NCBI GenBank assembly: GCA_035500455.1
Contig: DATJXG010000121.1
Span: forward strand, 1-9,864
Origin: DATJXG01 sp035500455
Lineage (GTDB): Bacteria > Acidobacteriota > Terriglobia > Terriglobales > Acidobacteriaceae
Direction of reading: 5' to 3'
Length of the DNA: 9,864 bases
In this document: one piece after another, positions 1 through 7,911 of the stretch
Layout of the letters: every line of letters begins with the position of its first letter
Position numbering within the stretch: the stretch's first letter is position 1
The notes under the pieces: model-generated
Database searches by the model: none
Told to the model about the DNA's origin: nothing
Seen by the model: only the letters and a program-made list of their open reading frames with translations
Position numbers and translations under genes: made by a program

Positions 1-1376
1 TGGCAGAAAAGGAGGCAAAAGAGTTCGACCTGGTTTTCGACGTCAAGAGTGATGGTTTCTTCAACCTGCTGCATGCCATTGGCGGCATGCCCCTGGCGGC
101 GACTGTGGCATTCAGTTCCATCGCCGGTCGCTTCGGCAATCCCGGACAGACCGACTACAGCTCGGCCAACGATCTGCTGTGCAAGATCACATCGAGCTTC
201 CGCTCCACTCGCCCCGGCACCCGCGGCATTGCCATTGACTGGACAGCGTGGGGCGGAATCGGCATGGCAACGCGCGGCTCAATCCCCAAAGTCATGGAGA
301 TGGCCGGTATCGACATGCTGCCACCCGAGGCCGGCGTTCCCTTGATTCGCCGTGAATTGACCGCGGGAGGCACGCGTGGCGAAATCGTGATCGGCCAGCG
401 CCTGGGCATTTTACTGAAGGAGTGGGATGAAACCGGCGGACTCGACATCTCCGCCGAAAAGCTCTTTCAGGGGCCGATGCTCGGAAAGATCGCGAGCGCA
501 GGCCTTTTCAGTCCGCTGACGATTGAAACCACTCTTGATCCCAAGATTCAGCCGTTCCTCTATGACCACCAGATTGACGGCACACCGGTCCTTCCTGGCG
601 TCATGGGCATCGAGGCGTTTGCCGAAGCTGCCTCCTGCCTGCTTCGCGGTTGGCGCGTTGAGGCCATCGAAGAAGTAAACTTCCTCGCCCCGTTCAAGTT
701 CTACAAGAACGAACTACGCACCTTGACGGTCGAGTCCGTAATTCGGCCCCAGGGAGAGAACTTGATCGGGGATTGCCGCTTGCTTGGCCGCCGCACGCTG
801 CCAAACCAGAGTGAGCCACAAGTGACTACGCACTTCACTGCTCGCGTGCGGCTCACTCAACAGGCGCCTGCCGGGGTGGCCGGCCCGGCGTTCGGTACGC
901 CGGCCGGAAACGTCGTCGAAGCGGCCGATATTTATCGCCTCTACTTCCACGGCCCTGCGTACCAGGTGCTCGAACGCGCATGGTGGGACGGCAATCGCAT
1001 TGTCGGACTTATGGCCAAGGGCCTGCCCGACAATCACTATCCATCGGAACTGGCGGCGATCGTGGCGCCAAGGCTTATCGAGCTGTGCTTCCAGACCTCC
1101 GGAGTATGGGAGATGGGCATTCAGGATCGCATGGGTCTGCCGCAGCACATTGATCGTGTCTCGTTACTGCGCCTTCCCGACGCGGAAACGCGTTTGTATG
1201 CAGCGGTTACTCCCAATCCAAGTCAGGGAAACTTTGATGCCGAGGTCTTAGATACAAAAGGGAATTGCTACGTGAAACTGTGTGGCTACCGCACCGTGGC
1301 GGTGCCGAACGCGATGGATGCCGGCCGCGTAAAAGCGCTGCACGCCGCGATGTCGCTGGAGCCGGTGGCGGCTTGA
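1..1376 (+). CDS. Type I polyketide / PUFA-like synthase, C-terminal part (KR-DH), 5' end outside the window
   Basis: Open from the left edge (first whole codon at base 3), giving 457 residues to the TGA at 1374-1376. Residues 1 to about 100 are the end of a PKS ketoreductase domain: Lys15 in a KSDG context, Ser39 in FSSIAGRFG, Tyr52 and Asn56 in YSSAN. Ser and Tyr are 13 apart as in active KRs, so the K-S-Y-N set looks complete; the NADPH-binding half lies upstream. Residues about 160-445 are a double-hotdog dehydratase. The first hotdog has His189 in HQIDGTPVLP, an exact HxxxGxxxxP motif. The second has FHGPAYQVL around residue 316 and LIELCFQ at about 358-364, where the usual catalytic Asp is Glu360. 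The protein ends soon after the DH, with no ACP, thioesterase or PPTase domain. A KR-DH end occurs in PfaA-type PUFA synthases, and KR-DH is also found in enediyne PKSs. Family placement beyond type I PKS is inferred, because KS, AT and ACP are not in view. Confidence 0.9.
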   Translation, partial: AEKEAKEFDLVFDVKSDGFFNLLHAIGGMPLAATVAFSSIAGRFGNPGQTDYSSANDLLCKITSSFRSTRPGTRGIAIDWTAWGGIGMATRGSIPKVMEMAGIDMLPPEAGVPLIRRELTAGGTRGEIVIGQRLGILLKEWDETGGLDISAEKLFQGPMLGKIASAGLFSPLTIETTLDPKIQPFLYDHQIDGTPVLPGVMGIEAFAEAASCLLRGWRVEAIEEVNFLAPFKFYKNELRTLTVESVIRPQGENLIGDCRLLGRRTLPNQSEPQVTTHFTARVRLTQQAPAGVAGPAFGTPAGNVVEAADIYRLYFHGPAYQVLERAWWDGNRIVGLMAKGLPDNHYPSELAAIVAPRLIELCFQTSGVWEMGIQDRMGLPQHIDRVSLLRLPDAETRLYAAVTPNPSQGNFDAEVLDTKGNCYVKLCGYRTVAVPNAMDAGRVKALHAAMSLEPVAA

Positions 1377-1379
1377 GCA

Positions 1380-1496
1380 GTGAGTTACGGCCAGGGACTG
1401 GTCATGCTGATGGAAGCGAAGCACGAATGTCAACTCTCGCTCCGCCGCAATGACAGCCCTGCGGGTGGATGGACGTTCGTACCGAGGCCGATATGA
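1380..1496 (+). other. Possible 38-codon coupled ORF, or ancestral PKS tail, between PKS and carboxylase
   Basis: After the PKS stop (TGA 1374-1376) the same reading frame stays open from GTG 1380 to a TGA at 1494-1496, 38 codons. That stop overlaps the preferred carboxylase start ATG 1493 as ATGA, an arrangement typical of translational coupling. About 70% of its third positions are G or C, close to the neighbours. There is no good ribosome binding site before GTG 1380 and I recognise no domain. It could be chance, a small coupled leader peptide, or the original PKS C-terminus cut off by a stop mutation. Confidence 0.2.
1484..1487 (+). promoter_or_regulatory. Ribosome binding site for the acyl-CoA carboxylase (decides the start)
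   Basis: GAGG lies five bases before ATG 1493. The in-frame ATG at 1469 has only GGGTGG directly touching it, which is too close to act as a Shine-Dalgarno site. The reading frame is closed upstream by TGA 1451-1453, so 1469 and 1493 are the only ATG choices near the start of the biotin carboxylase fold. Confidence 0.5.
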
Positions 1497-4400
1497 ACTA
1501 CGAATTTCAACGCGTGGCTATTGTCAACCGCGGAGAGGCGGCGATGCGCTTTATCCACGCTGCCCGCGAGTTCAACCACGAACACGGCGCGGGACTTCAT
1601 ACCATCGCGCTGTTCACCGAGCCTGACCGTCACGCCATGTTCGTGCGCGAAGCGGATGAGGCGGTCTGCTTAGGGCCGGCCCAGGTGCTCGACCCCGACA
1701 CCCGGCAACTCAAGAGCAGCTACGTGGACTACGGCGGGCTGCAGCGCGCCCTGACCGCCGCCCGCGCCGAGGCAGTCTGGGTAGGATGGGGCTTCGTGGC
1801 CGAGCACGCCGCCTTCGCCGACCTTTGCCGCGAGTTGGGCATCGTGTTTATCGGTCCCGACGGCGACGTGATGCGCCATGTGGGTGACAAAATAGCTTCG
1901 AAGTTGTTGGCTGAGCGTGCCCAGATCCCCGTCGCCTCCTGGAGCGGCGGCCCGGTAGAAACCTTCGATGATGCTCTCCGCCATGCGGGCCGACTGGGCT
2001 ATCCCCTCCTGATCAAGGCCACCGCAGGAGGCGGAGGCCACGGCATTCGCCGGGTGCGTTCGGAGAGCCATCTTGCCGAAGCATTCGAGTCCGCGCGTGC
2101 GGAAGCCTTCAAGGCGTTCGGCGATCCAACTGTTTTTCTCGAGCGGTTGATTGAGGGTGCTCGCCACGTCGAAGTGCAGGTCATCGCCGACCACTACGGA
2201 ACAACCTGGGCCGTCGGGGTGCGCGACTGCACCATCCAGCGCCGCCACCAGAAGGTACTTGAAGAGGCTCCCTCCCCGGCCCTGTCTGCCGAACAGCACC
2301 AGTCCCTGCGAGAGGCGGCGGTACGACTGAGCCAGGCGGCGGGTTATCGCAATGCCGGCACAGTGGAATTCCTGTACCAACCGGAAACCCGCGCGTTCTC
2401 CTTCATGGAGATGAACACCCGGCTGCAGGTGGAACATCCGGTGACGGAATGTACCACCGGCATCGATCTGGTCAAGCTGCAGATCCACGTCGCGCGCGGT
2501 GGCCGGCTGGAGGGTGAGCCGCCGCGGACCACCGGCCATGCCATCGAGGTCCGGCTGAACGCGGAAGACGCGGACAACGGTTTTGCTCCCGCGCCTGGCG
2601 TGATCGAGCGTTTCCGCGTGCTGACCGGACCGGGCGTGCGCATTGACACGGGTGTAGCCGAAGGAGATTCGGTTCCGGCGGAGTTCGACTCGATGATCGC
2701 GAAGATCATCGCCTACGGCCGCGACCGGAAGGAAGCGCTTTCGCGGCTGCAACGGGCGCTGCGCGAGAGCGTGGTGGTAATCAGAGGGGGATCGAGTAAC
2801 AAGTCTTTTCTGCTGGAGCTACTGAACCGGGACGAGGTGCAGCGCGGCGATGTCCATATCGGATGGCTGGACCATCTGGCGGCAACTGGCGCGCACGTCT
2901 CGCGACGTTACGCGGATGTAGCCCTGGTCCATGCCGCCATCGAAGCCTACGATGCCCAATTTGCCGTGGAACGAGCCCAGTTCTACTCTTCCGCCGCGCG
3001 CGGCCGTCCCCAGGTAAGGAGCGAGGCCGGGCGTACCACCGAACTGCGCTATCGCGGTCACTGCTATTCGCCCCGCACCTATCGCCTGGGACCGCGGCAA
3101 TATCGGGTGGAGGTGAATGGTTCGCGCATCGATGCCGAACTAGACCGCCTCGGCCAGTTTGAGTATTGGCTCACGGTTTTCGGAAGGCGTTACCATGTCG
3201 TCTCTGTCGTGCAGGGGCTGAGTTACCGCATCGAGGTGGACGGCGTTTCACACCACATTGATCGTGATGACGGGGGCATCGTGCATGCACCCGCGCCAGT
3301 CGTCGTGGTTTCCATCGCCGTAAAGTCCGGCGACATGGTTGCAGCCGGGGACCGCCTGCTGGTGGTGGAAGCCATGAAGATGGAAATGCAAATAGTTGCT
3401 CCATTTTCTGGCAGGGTGCGGCAAGTTCTGACGATGCGCAACGTTCAAGTAGATACAGGAGCGCCGCTTGTCCAAATTGATCCCGCCGCCAGCGACGACA
3501 CCGCGGCCGCCGCGGAGCGAGTGGTTTTGGGCGCGTCTTCCCCGGCGAAGGAAAACAGCGAGGCCATCCCATCGCATTGCCGGCAAAGTTTAAACGAGCT
3601 TCGCCAGCTCATGCTGGGCTTTGATGTTGACCCCAGGCACGGAGCTCGGATGCTCGCGGAATGGAGCAAGAGCTGCCCTGTCTCAAGCGATGAAATCAGA
3701 GAAGCTGAAGATGAGATCCTCAATATCTTCGTGGACATCTGCTGCCTGTTCCAGCGCGATCCGGAAGTGAACCATAGAGCCAGCAGTGAAGAACCCAGCG
3801 CCGAAGCCTATTTGTTCTCCTACCTGCGCATGTTGGATATGGCTGGCGAAGGCTTGCCCCCTGCTTTTATGGCTGCCCTTCGGCGTGCCTTGGCCCATTA
3901 CGGCATTGGGTCGTTGGAACGCTCACCCGCACTGGAAGAGAGCCTGCTCTGGATCTACAAATCGCGCCAGCGGGTGGAGCAGCAGATCGCACCCGTCATG
4001 AGCGTGCTGGAACGGCGCTTGCATCGGGTCGAAGCGCTGGCTCCGCATGCCGAAGAATCACTGCGCACGCTGCTTGACCGCATGATTGTCATGAGCAGCG
4101 GGCAGTACCCGGCGATCGCTGACCTGGCCCGGGAAGTGCGTTATCGCTATTTTGACCAGCCTCTGTTCGAGCAGGCGCGAAAGCAGGTCTACGACAAGGT
4201 TGAGGAGCAACTCAATCGCATGGCCGCCGACCCCGACAGTGACGACCGCCACGAGCGCGTGCGCGAATTGGTGGAATGTCCGCAACCTCTCGTGAGCTTG
4301 CTGTCAGGCCGGTTCGCGGCAGCCGATATCGCAATGCGCAAGTTGATGCTGGAGGCCATCACCTGGCGGTACTACCGCATCCGTGCCCTGGAGAACTTCC

Positions 4401-7105
4401 ACTCCTTCGAGAAGGACGGGCATTGCTACGCCTCCGCCGAGTACGACCATGAAGGAAAACGCATTCGCGTCTTCAGCACTCACGCCGAGTACTCCCGCCT
4501 GGCGGAAGCGACGCGCGCGATGTTCCCTCTGATTGCAGGGGTTCCCGCGGACCATGACATCGTGGTTGATATCTACGCCTGGCATTCTGGCCGCATGGCG
4601 GATCCTGAGACTACCCAGCAGGAGGTTCACGCCGCAATCAATCACGCGGCCTTCCCACGTTCGATCCGGCGCATCGTGGTGGAAGTGGCCGGCCCCGTCA
4701 ATGTTCAAGGCGCGGGCGGCATGCAGCATTTCACCTATCGTCCCAGCTCCGATGGATATGTCGAAGAAAAGCTCTATCGCGGCCTGCATCCCATGATGGG
4801 CAAGCGGTTGCACCTGTGGCGGCTCAGCAATTTCAACATCGAGCGGCTGCCTTCGGTAGAAGACGTCTACTTGCTCCATGCCATCGCTCGTGACAACCCG
4901 AAGGATGAGCGCCTGTTCGCGTGCGCCGAAGTGCGCGATGTAACCCCGGTGCGGGATGAGATGGGACGCATCGTGCAACTTCCGCATCTCGAGCGGATGT
5001 TGACTGAAGCGCTGGCCGGCATCCGCCTGTTCCAGTCGCGGCGTCCAGTGAACCAGCGTCTCTACTGGAACCGGATATTCCTTTACGTATGGCCACCGCT
5101 CAATCTTCAGCGTGAAGAACTGCGCGACATTGCCCGTCGGCTGGCGCCTTCGGCCGAAGGCCTGGGCCTGGAACAGGTGGTCGTGCGCGCCCGCATTCCC
5201 AGCCCCGCCACCGGCGAACTGCGCGACATGATCGTGCGCATATCGAGTCCGGCCGGGCACGGTATGCTGATCACCTTCCGCCCCGCCGACAAGCTCCAGC
5301 CCCTGCGGCCGCTGCCTGAATACGACCAGAAAGTGGTCCGCATGCGCCAGCGCGGGTTCATCTATCCCTACGAGATCATCAAGATGCTGACTCCCGCCCA
5401 GGAACACACGCGGGCGGATTTTCCCGCGGGTGATTTTGTGGAATATGACCTTGGCGCCGAGGGCCGCTTGGTCCGGGTGGATCGACCGTACGGTCAAAAC
5501 AAGGCGAACATCATCGTCGGCGTCATCCGCAACTTCACCGCCCGCTATCCTGAAGGCATGACTCGCGTCATGCTGCTGGGCGATCCGAGCAAAGACCTGG
5601 GCGCGTTGGCGGAGGCGGAGTGCCGCCGCATCATCGCTGCTCTCGACCTCGCTCAGGAGATGGGCGTACCCCTGGAATGGTTCCCCATCTCCGCCGGCGC
5701 CAAAATCTCCATGGAAAGCGGCGTGGAGAACATGGATTGGATTGCCCTGGTGCTCCGCCGCCTGGTGGAGTTCACCCAAGCCGGAGGCGAGGTAAACCTC
5801 CTTATTAATGGGATCAATGTCGGGGCACAACCCTACTGGAACGCCGAAGCCACCATGCTTATGCACACGCGGGGCATTTTGGTGATGACCCCGAAAGCGG
5901 CCATGGTGCTTACCGGCAAGCGAGCTTTGGACTATTCCGGCGGCATCTCAGCCGAGGACAACCAGGGCATCGGCGGCTACGACCGCATCATGGGCATCAA
6001 CGGGCAGGCGCAGTATTGGGCCCGGGACATCGATGAAGCCTGCCACATCCTGTTTCGTCACTATGACCACACCTACGTCGCCCCTGGCGAGCGCTTCCCG
6101 CGCCCCGCCCAGACCTCGGACCAGCGCGAGCGCGACGTACAAGGCTATTCACACGGGAACGGCAACGGCAACGGCAACAACGAAGAAAGCTTCAATCGCG
6201 TCGGCGACATCTTCGCTGATGCAACCAATCCCGGCAGAAAGAAGTCGTTCGACATCCGCAAGGTGATGATGGCAACGGTCGACCAGGATCACGAGCCCCT
6301 GGAACGGTGGGCCGGCATGCGGGCCGCGGAGACCGCCGTGGTCTGGGACGCGCATCTCGGTGGCTATCCCGTATGTCTCATTGGCATCGAGTCTCGGCCC
6401 GTACTGCGCATGGGATTTGTTCCCGCCGACGGCCCCGGCCAGTGGTCCGCGGGAACACTCTTCCCGCAATCCTCCAAGAAAGTGGCACGCGCCATCAACG
6501 CCGCCAGCAACAACCGGCCGATCGTGATCTTGGCCAATCTGTCGGGTTTCGATGGCTCGCCAGAGTCGATGCGCAGACTGCAACTGGAATACGGCGCCGA
6601 GATCGGCCGCGCCGTGGTGAACTTCAAAGGCCCTATCGTGTTCTGTGTCATTTCCCGCTACCACGGCGGCGCCTATGTGGTTTTCTCCCGGACATTGAAT
6701 GAAAACCTCGAAGTAGCCGCATTGGAGGGTACGTACGCCTCCGTGATTGGCGGCGCGCCTGCGGCCGCCGTGGTCTTTGCCGGGGAAGTCGAAGCTCGCG
6801 CCCGCAAAGACTCGCGCCTGCAAGAGGTCTCCCAAGCGATGGCCAAGGCGGAAGGAGCGGAGAAGCTCCGTCTGCGTGCCCAGTGGGACGACCTTCTCAA
6901 AATCGTGCACTCCGAGAAACTGGGCGAGATGGCTGCAGAGTTTGACCGTGTGCACAGCGTGGAGAGGGCCCTCGCTGTGGGCGCTCTGAATTGCATCATT
7001 CCACCCGCAACTCTGAGGCCTTATCTCATCGATGCGGTGGAGCGTGGAATAACCAAGGAGATAGCATCCCGGAAGCGGGCGACGCCGATGGGCGTAGCCG
7101 CCTAG
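1493..7105 (+). CDS. Single-chain multidomain acyl-CoA (acetyl-CoA-type) carboxylase, eukaryote-like architecture
   Basis: Predicted to carboxylate biotin using ATP and bicarbonate, then pass the carboxyl to acetyl-CoA or another acyl-CoA, giving PKS extender units in the cytoplasm. Length is 1870 residues from ATG 1493 (1878 from ATG 1469). Biotin carboxylase, about 5-460: ATP loop KATAGGGGHG from Lys175, QRRHQK, EMNTRLQVEH from Glu306, Arg354 in EVRLNAEDA; all catalytic residues known from E. coli AccC appear present, and the style is bacterial (EMNTR, not eukaryotic ELNPR). A barrel-like linker spans about 500-590. Biotinyl carrier, 594-665: Lys629 in EAMKME. Central region, about 690-1300, resembles the ACC central domain of eukaryotes, for example around FTYRP at 1080 and the following LYRGLHP. 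Carboxyltransferase, about 1314-1850: SAGAKISM from 1400, a GN-repeat linker near 1555-1562, then GIESRPV with Arg1635 aligning with the substrate-recognition Arg of yeast ACC. It sits 116 bases after the PKS and 74 before the PPTase. The true acyl substrate cannot be read from sequence. Confidence 0.93.
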   Translation: MNYEFQRVAIVNRGEAAMRFIHAAREFNHEHGAGLHTIALFTEPDRHAMFVREADEAVCLGPAQVLDPDTRQLKSSYVDYGGLQRALTAARAEAVWVGWGFVAEHAAFADLCRELGIVFIGPDGDVMRHVGDKIASKLLAERAQIPVASWSGGPVETFDDALRHAGRLGYPLLIKATAGGGGHGIRRVRSESHLAEAFESARAEAFKAFGDPTVFLERLIEGARHVEVQVIADHYGTTWAVGVRDCTIQRRHQKVLEEAPSPALSAEQHQSLREAAVRLSQAAGYRNAGTVEFLYQPETRAFSFMEMNTRLQVEHPVTECTTGIDLVKLQIHVARGGRLEGEPPRTTGHAIEVRLNAEDADNGFAPAPGVIERFRVLTGPGVRIDTGVAEGDSVPAEFDSMIAKIIAYGRDRKEALSRLQRALRESVVVIRGGSSNKSFLLELLNRDEVQRGDVHIGWLDHLAATGAHVSRRYADVALVHAAIEAYDAQFAVERAQFYSSAARGRPQVRSEAGRTTELRYRGHCYSPRTYRLGPRQYRVEVNGSRIDAELDRLGQFEYWLTVFGRRYHVVSVVQGLSYRIEVDGVSHHIDRDDGGIVHAPAPVVVVSIAVKSGDMVAAGDRLLVVEAMKMEMQIVAPFSGRVRQVLTMRNVQVDTGAPLVQIDPAASDDTAAAAERVVLGASSPAKENSEAIPSHCRQSLNELRQLMLGFDVDPRHGARMLAEWSKSCPVSSDEIREAEDEILNIFVDICCLFQRDPEVNHRASSEEPSAEAYLFSYLRMLDMAGEGLPPAFMAALRRALAHYGIGSLERSPALEESLLWIYKSRQRVEQQIAPVMSVLERRLHRVEALAPHAEESLRTLLDRMIVMSSGQYPAIADLAREVRYRYFDQPLFEQARKQVYDKVEEQLNRMAADPDSDDRHERVRELVECPQPLVSLLSGRFAAADIAMRKLMLEAITWRYYRIRALENFHSFEKDGHCYASAEYDHEGKRIRVFSTHAEYSRLAEATRAMFPLIAGVPADHDIVVDIYAWHSGRMADPETTQQEVHAAINHAAFPRSIRRIVVEVAGPVNVQGAGGMQHFTYRPSSDGYVEEKLYRGLHPMMGKRLHLWRLSNFNIERLPSVEDVYLLHAIARDNPKDERLFACAEVRDVTPVRDEMGRIVQLPHLERMLTEALAGIRLFQSRRPVNQRLYWNRIFLYVWPPLNLQREELRDIARRLAPSAEGLGLEQVVVRARIPSPATGELRDMIVRISSPAGHGMLITFRPADKLQPLRPLPEYDQKVVRMRQRGFIYPYEIIKMLTPAQEHTRADFPAGDFVEYDLGAEGRLVRVDRPYGQNKANIIVGVIRNFTARYPEGMTRVMLLGDPSKDLGALAEAECRRIIAALDLAQEMGVPLEWFPISAGAKISMESGVENMDWIALVLRRLVEFTQAGGEVNLLINGINVGAQPYWNAEATMLMHTRGILVMTPKAAMVLTGKRALDYSGGISAEDNQGIGGYDRIMGINGQAQYWARDIDEACHILFRHYDHTYVAPGERFPRPAQTSDQRERDVQGYSHGNGNGNGNNEESFNRVGDIFADATNPGRKKSFDIRKVMMATVDQDHEPLERWAGMRAAETAVVWDAHLGGYPVCLIGIESRPVLRMGFVPADGPGQWSAGTLFPQSSKKVARAINAASNNRPIVILANLSGFDGSPESMRRLQLEYGAEIGRAVVNFKGPIVFCVISRYHGGAYVVFSRTLNENLEVAALEGTYASVIGGAPAAAVVFAGEVEARARKDSRLQEVSQAMAKAEGAEKLRLRAQWDDLLKIVHSEKLGEMAAEFDRVHSVERALAVGALNCIIPPATLRPYLIDAVERGITKEIASRKRATPMGVAA
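6155..6178 (+). repeat. Short tandem repeat, four 6-base units (GGSAAC), inside the carboxyltransferase
   Basis: One GGGAAC and three GGCAAC units in tandem encode four Gly-Asn pairs (residues about 1555-1562 of the carboxylase). They sit between the N- and C-lobes of the carboxyltransferase, in a polar, poorly conserved stretch. Most likely this is a flexible linker prone to copy-number change in whole Gly-Asn steps, which would not shift the frame. Confidence 0.85.
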
Positions 7106-7165
7106 TTGGCGAATGGAGTGCGTGCGCGTGCCGCGACTCAACTGGCCTGCCGATGCCATCTCCCG

Positions 7166-7172
7166 AAGGGGA
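7166..7172 (+). promoter_or_regulatory. Ribosome binding site for the PPTase gene
   Basis: AAGGGGA lies seven bases before ATG 7180. An in-frame TGA at 7174-7176 rules out any earlier start, so this site fixes the PPTase start. It is the clearest Shine-Dalgarno sequence in the window. Confidence 0.7.
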
Positions 7173-7179
7173 CTGATCG

Positions 7180-7905
7180 ATGGACGTCTACTGGCTGGAA
7201 CAGACCGAAGCGGATGTGCCGGCAGCAAACGATTGGCTGAGTTCCAACGAGCTACTCCGCTTGAACGGCTTACGCTTTGCCAAACGCCACGCCGACTGGC
7301 GTTTGGGACGCTGGACCGCAAAGCGTGCAGTGGCGGCTTTCCAGAATCTTTCCGCGCTTCCCCACGTGCTTGCGCGAATCGAGATACGCCCCGCTCCTTC
7401 CGGCGCTCCCGAGGTATTTGTCGCGAACCGCCCCGCTGACGCGACAATTTCCCTGAGCCACCGGTCCGGGCTCGCCATGTGCGCCGTCGCGCCAGGCAAT
7501 CTCCGCCTGGGATGCGATTTGGAAGTGATCGAGCCACACAGCCAGGCATTTGCAGCCGACTATTTTGCTGGCCCGGAACAAGAACGGATTGCGAGTGCGC
7601 CGGCTGAGGAGAGGGATCGGCTCCTCGCGCTGCTCTGGAGCGGCAAGGAGAGCGCGCTCAAGGCCCTGCGTGAGGGACTGCGTTTAGACACGCGCTGCGC
7701 CATTGTGAACTGCGATGTGAAATCCGTGGATGTGAATGGCTGGAGCGAATTGTACGTTCTCTACAGCGGCGGCTCTGACTTTCATGGTTGGTGGCGTCAG
7801 GCGGATGGGATGTTGCGAACCTTGGTCGCTGATCCTCGTCCGGGACCGCCGATTCGCCTGGAGGCGTCGCCTTATGTTTCCGACTACGCGGCTATCTGCG
7901 CATAA
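7180..7905 (+). CDS. 4'-phosphopantetheinyl transferase, Sfp type
   Basis: Predicted to transfer phosphopantetheine from CoA to a serine of carrier domains, most simply the ACPs of the PKS encoded upstream. At 241 residues it matches the usual Sfp-class length (about 220-250). Motifs in order: the basic GRWTAKRAV segment at about 43-51; SLSH with His94; GCDLEVI, whose Asp113 and Glu115 are the expected magnesium ligands; and WSGKESALK at 153-161, the WxxKEAxxK signature with Lys156, Glu157 and Lys161. All key residues are present, so it should be active. The start is fixed by an in-frame TGA just upstream and a good Shine-Dalgarno site. It follows the carboxylase by 74 bases and precedes the hydrolase by 6. 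A stand-alone PPTase next to a PUFA-like PKS parallels pfaE in PUFA clusters; whether it also serves primary fatty acid synthesis is unknown. Confidence 0.93.
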   Translation: MDVYWLEQTEADVPAANDWLSSNELLRLNGLRFAKRHADWRLGRWTAKRAVAAFQNLSALPHVLARIEIRPAPSGAPEVFVANRPADATISLSHRSGLAMCAVAPGNLRLGCDLEVIEPHSQAFAADYFAGPEQERIASAPAEERDRLLALLWSGKESALKALREGLRLDTRCAIVNCDVKSVDVNGWSELYVLYSGGSDFHGWWRQADGMLRTLVADPRPGPPIRLEASPYVSDYAAICA

Positions 7906-7911
7906 AAGTTC

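Noticed and set aside
885..903. Perfect 7-base inverted repeat with 5-base loop (CCGGCGT / ACGCCGG)
   Set aside because: It sits inside the PKS coding sequence in a Gly/Pro/Ala linker, has no T-run, and such GC hairpins are expected by chance in this base composition.
1670..2752. Open frame of 360 codons on the minus strand inside the biotin carboxylase region
   Set aside because: Antisense to the conserved ATP-grasp domain; no motifs seen.
4304..5866. Long open frame of 520 codons on the minus strand inside the carboxylase gene
   Set aside because: It lies fully antisense to a well-supported conserved gene. High GC makes antisense stops rare, and its translation shows no recognisable motif.
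6149..7549. Open frame of 466 codons on the minus strand across the carboxylase end and PPTase start
   Set aside because: It overlaps two strongly supported genes, is Arg/Ser/Gly-rich without domain motifs, and is explained by base composition.
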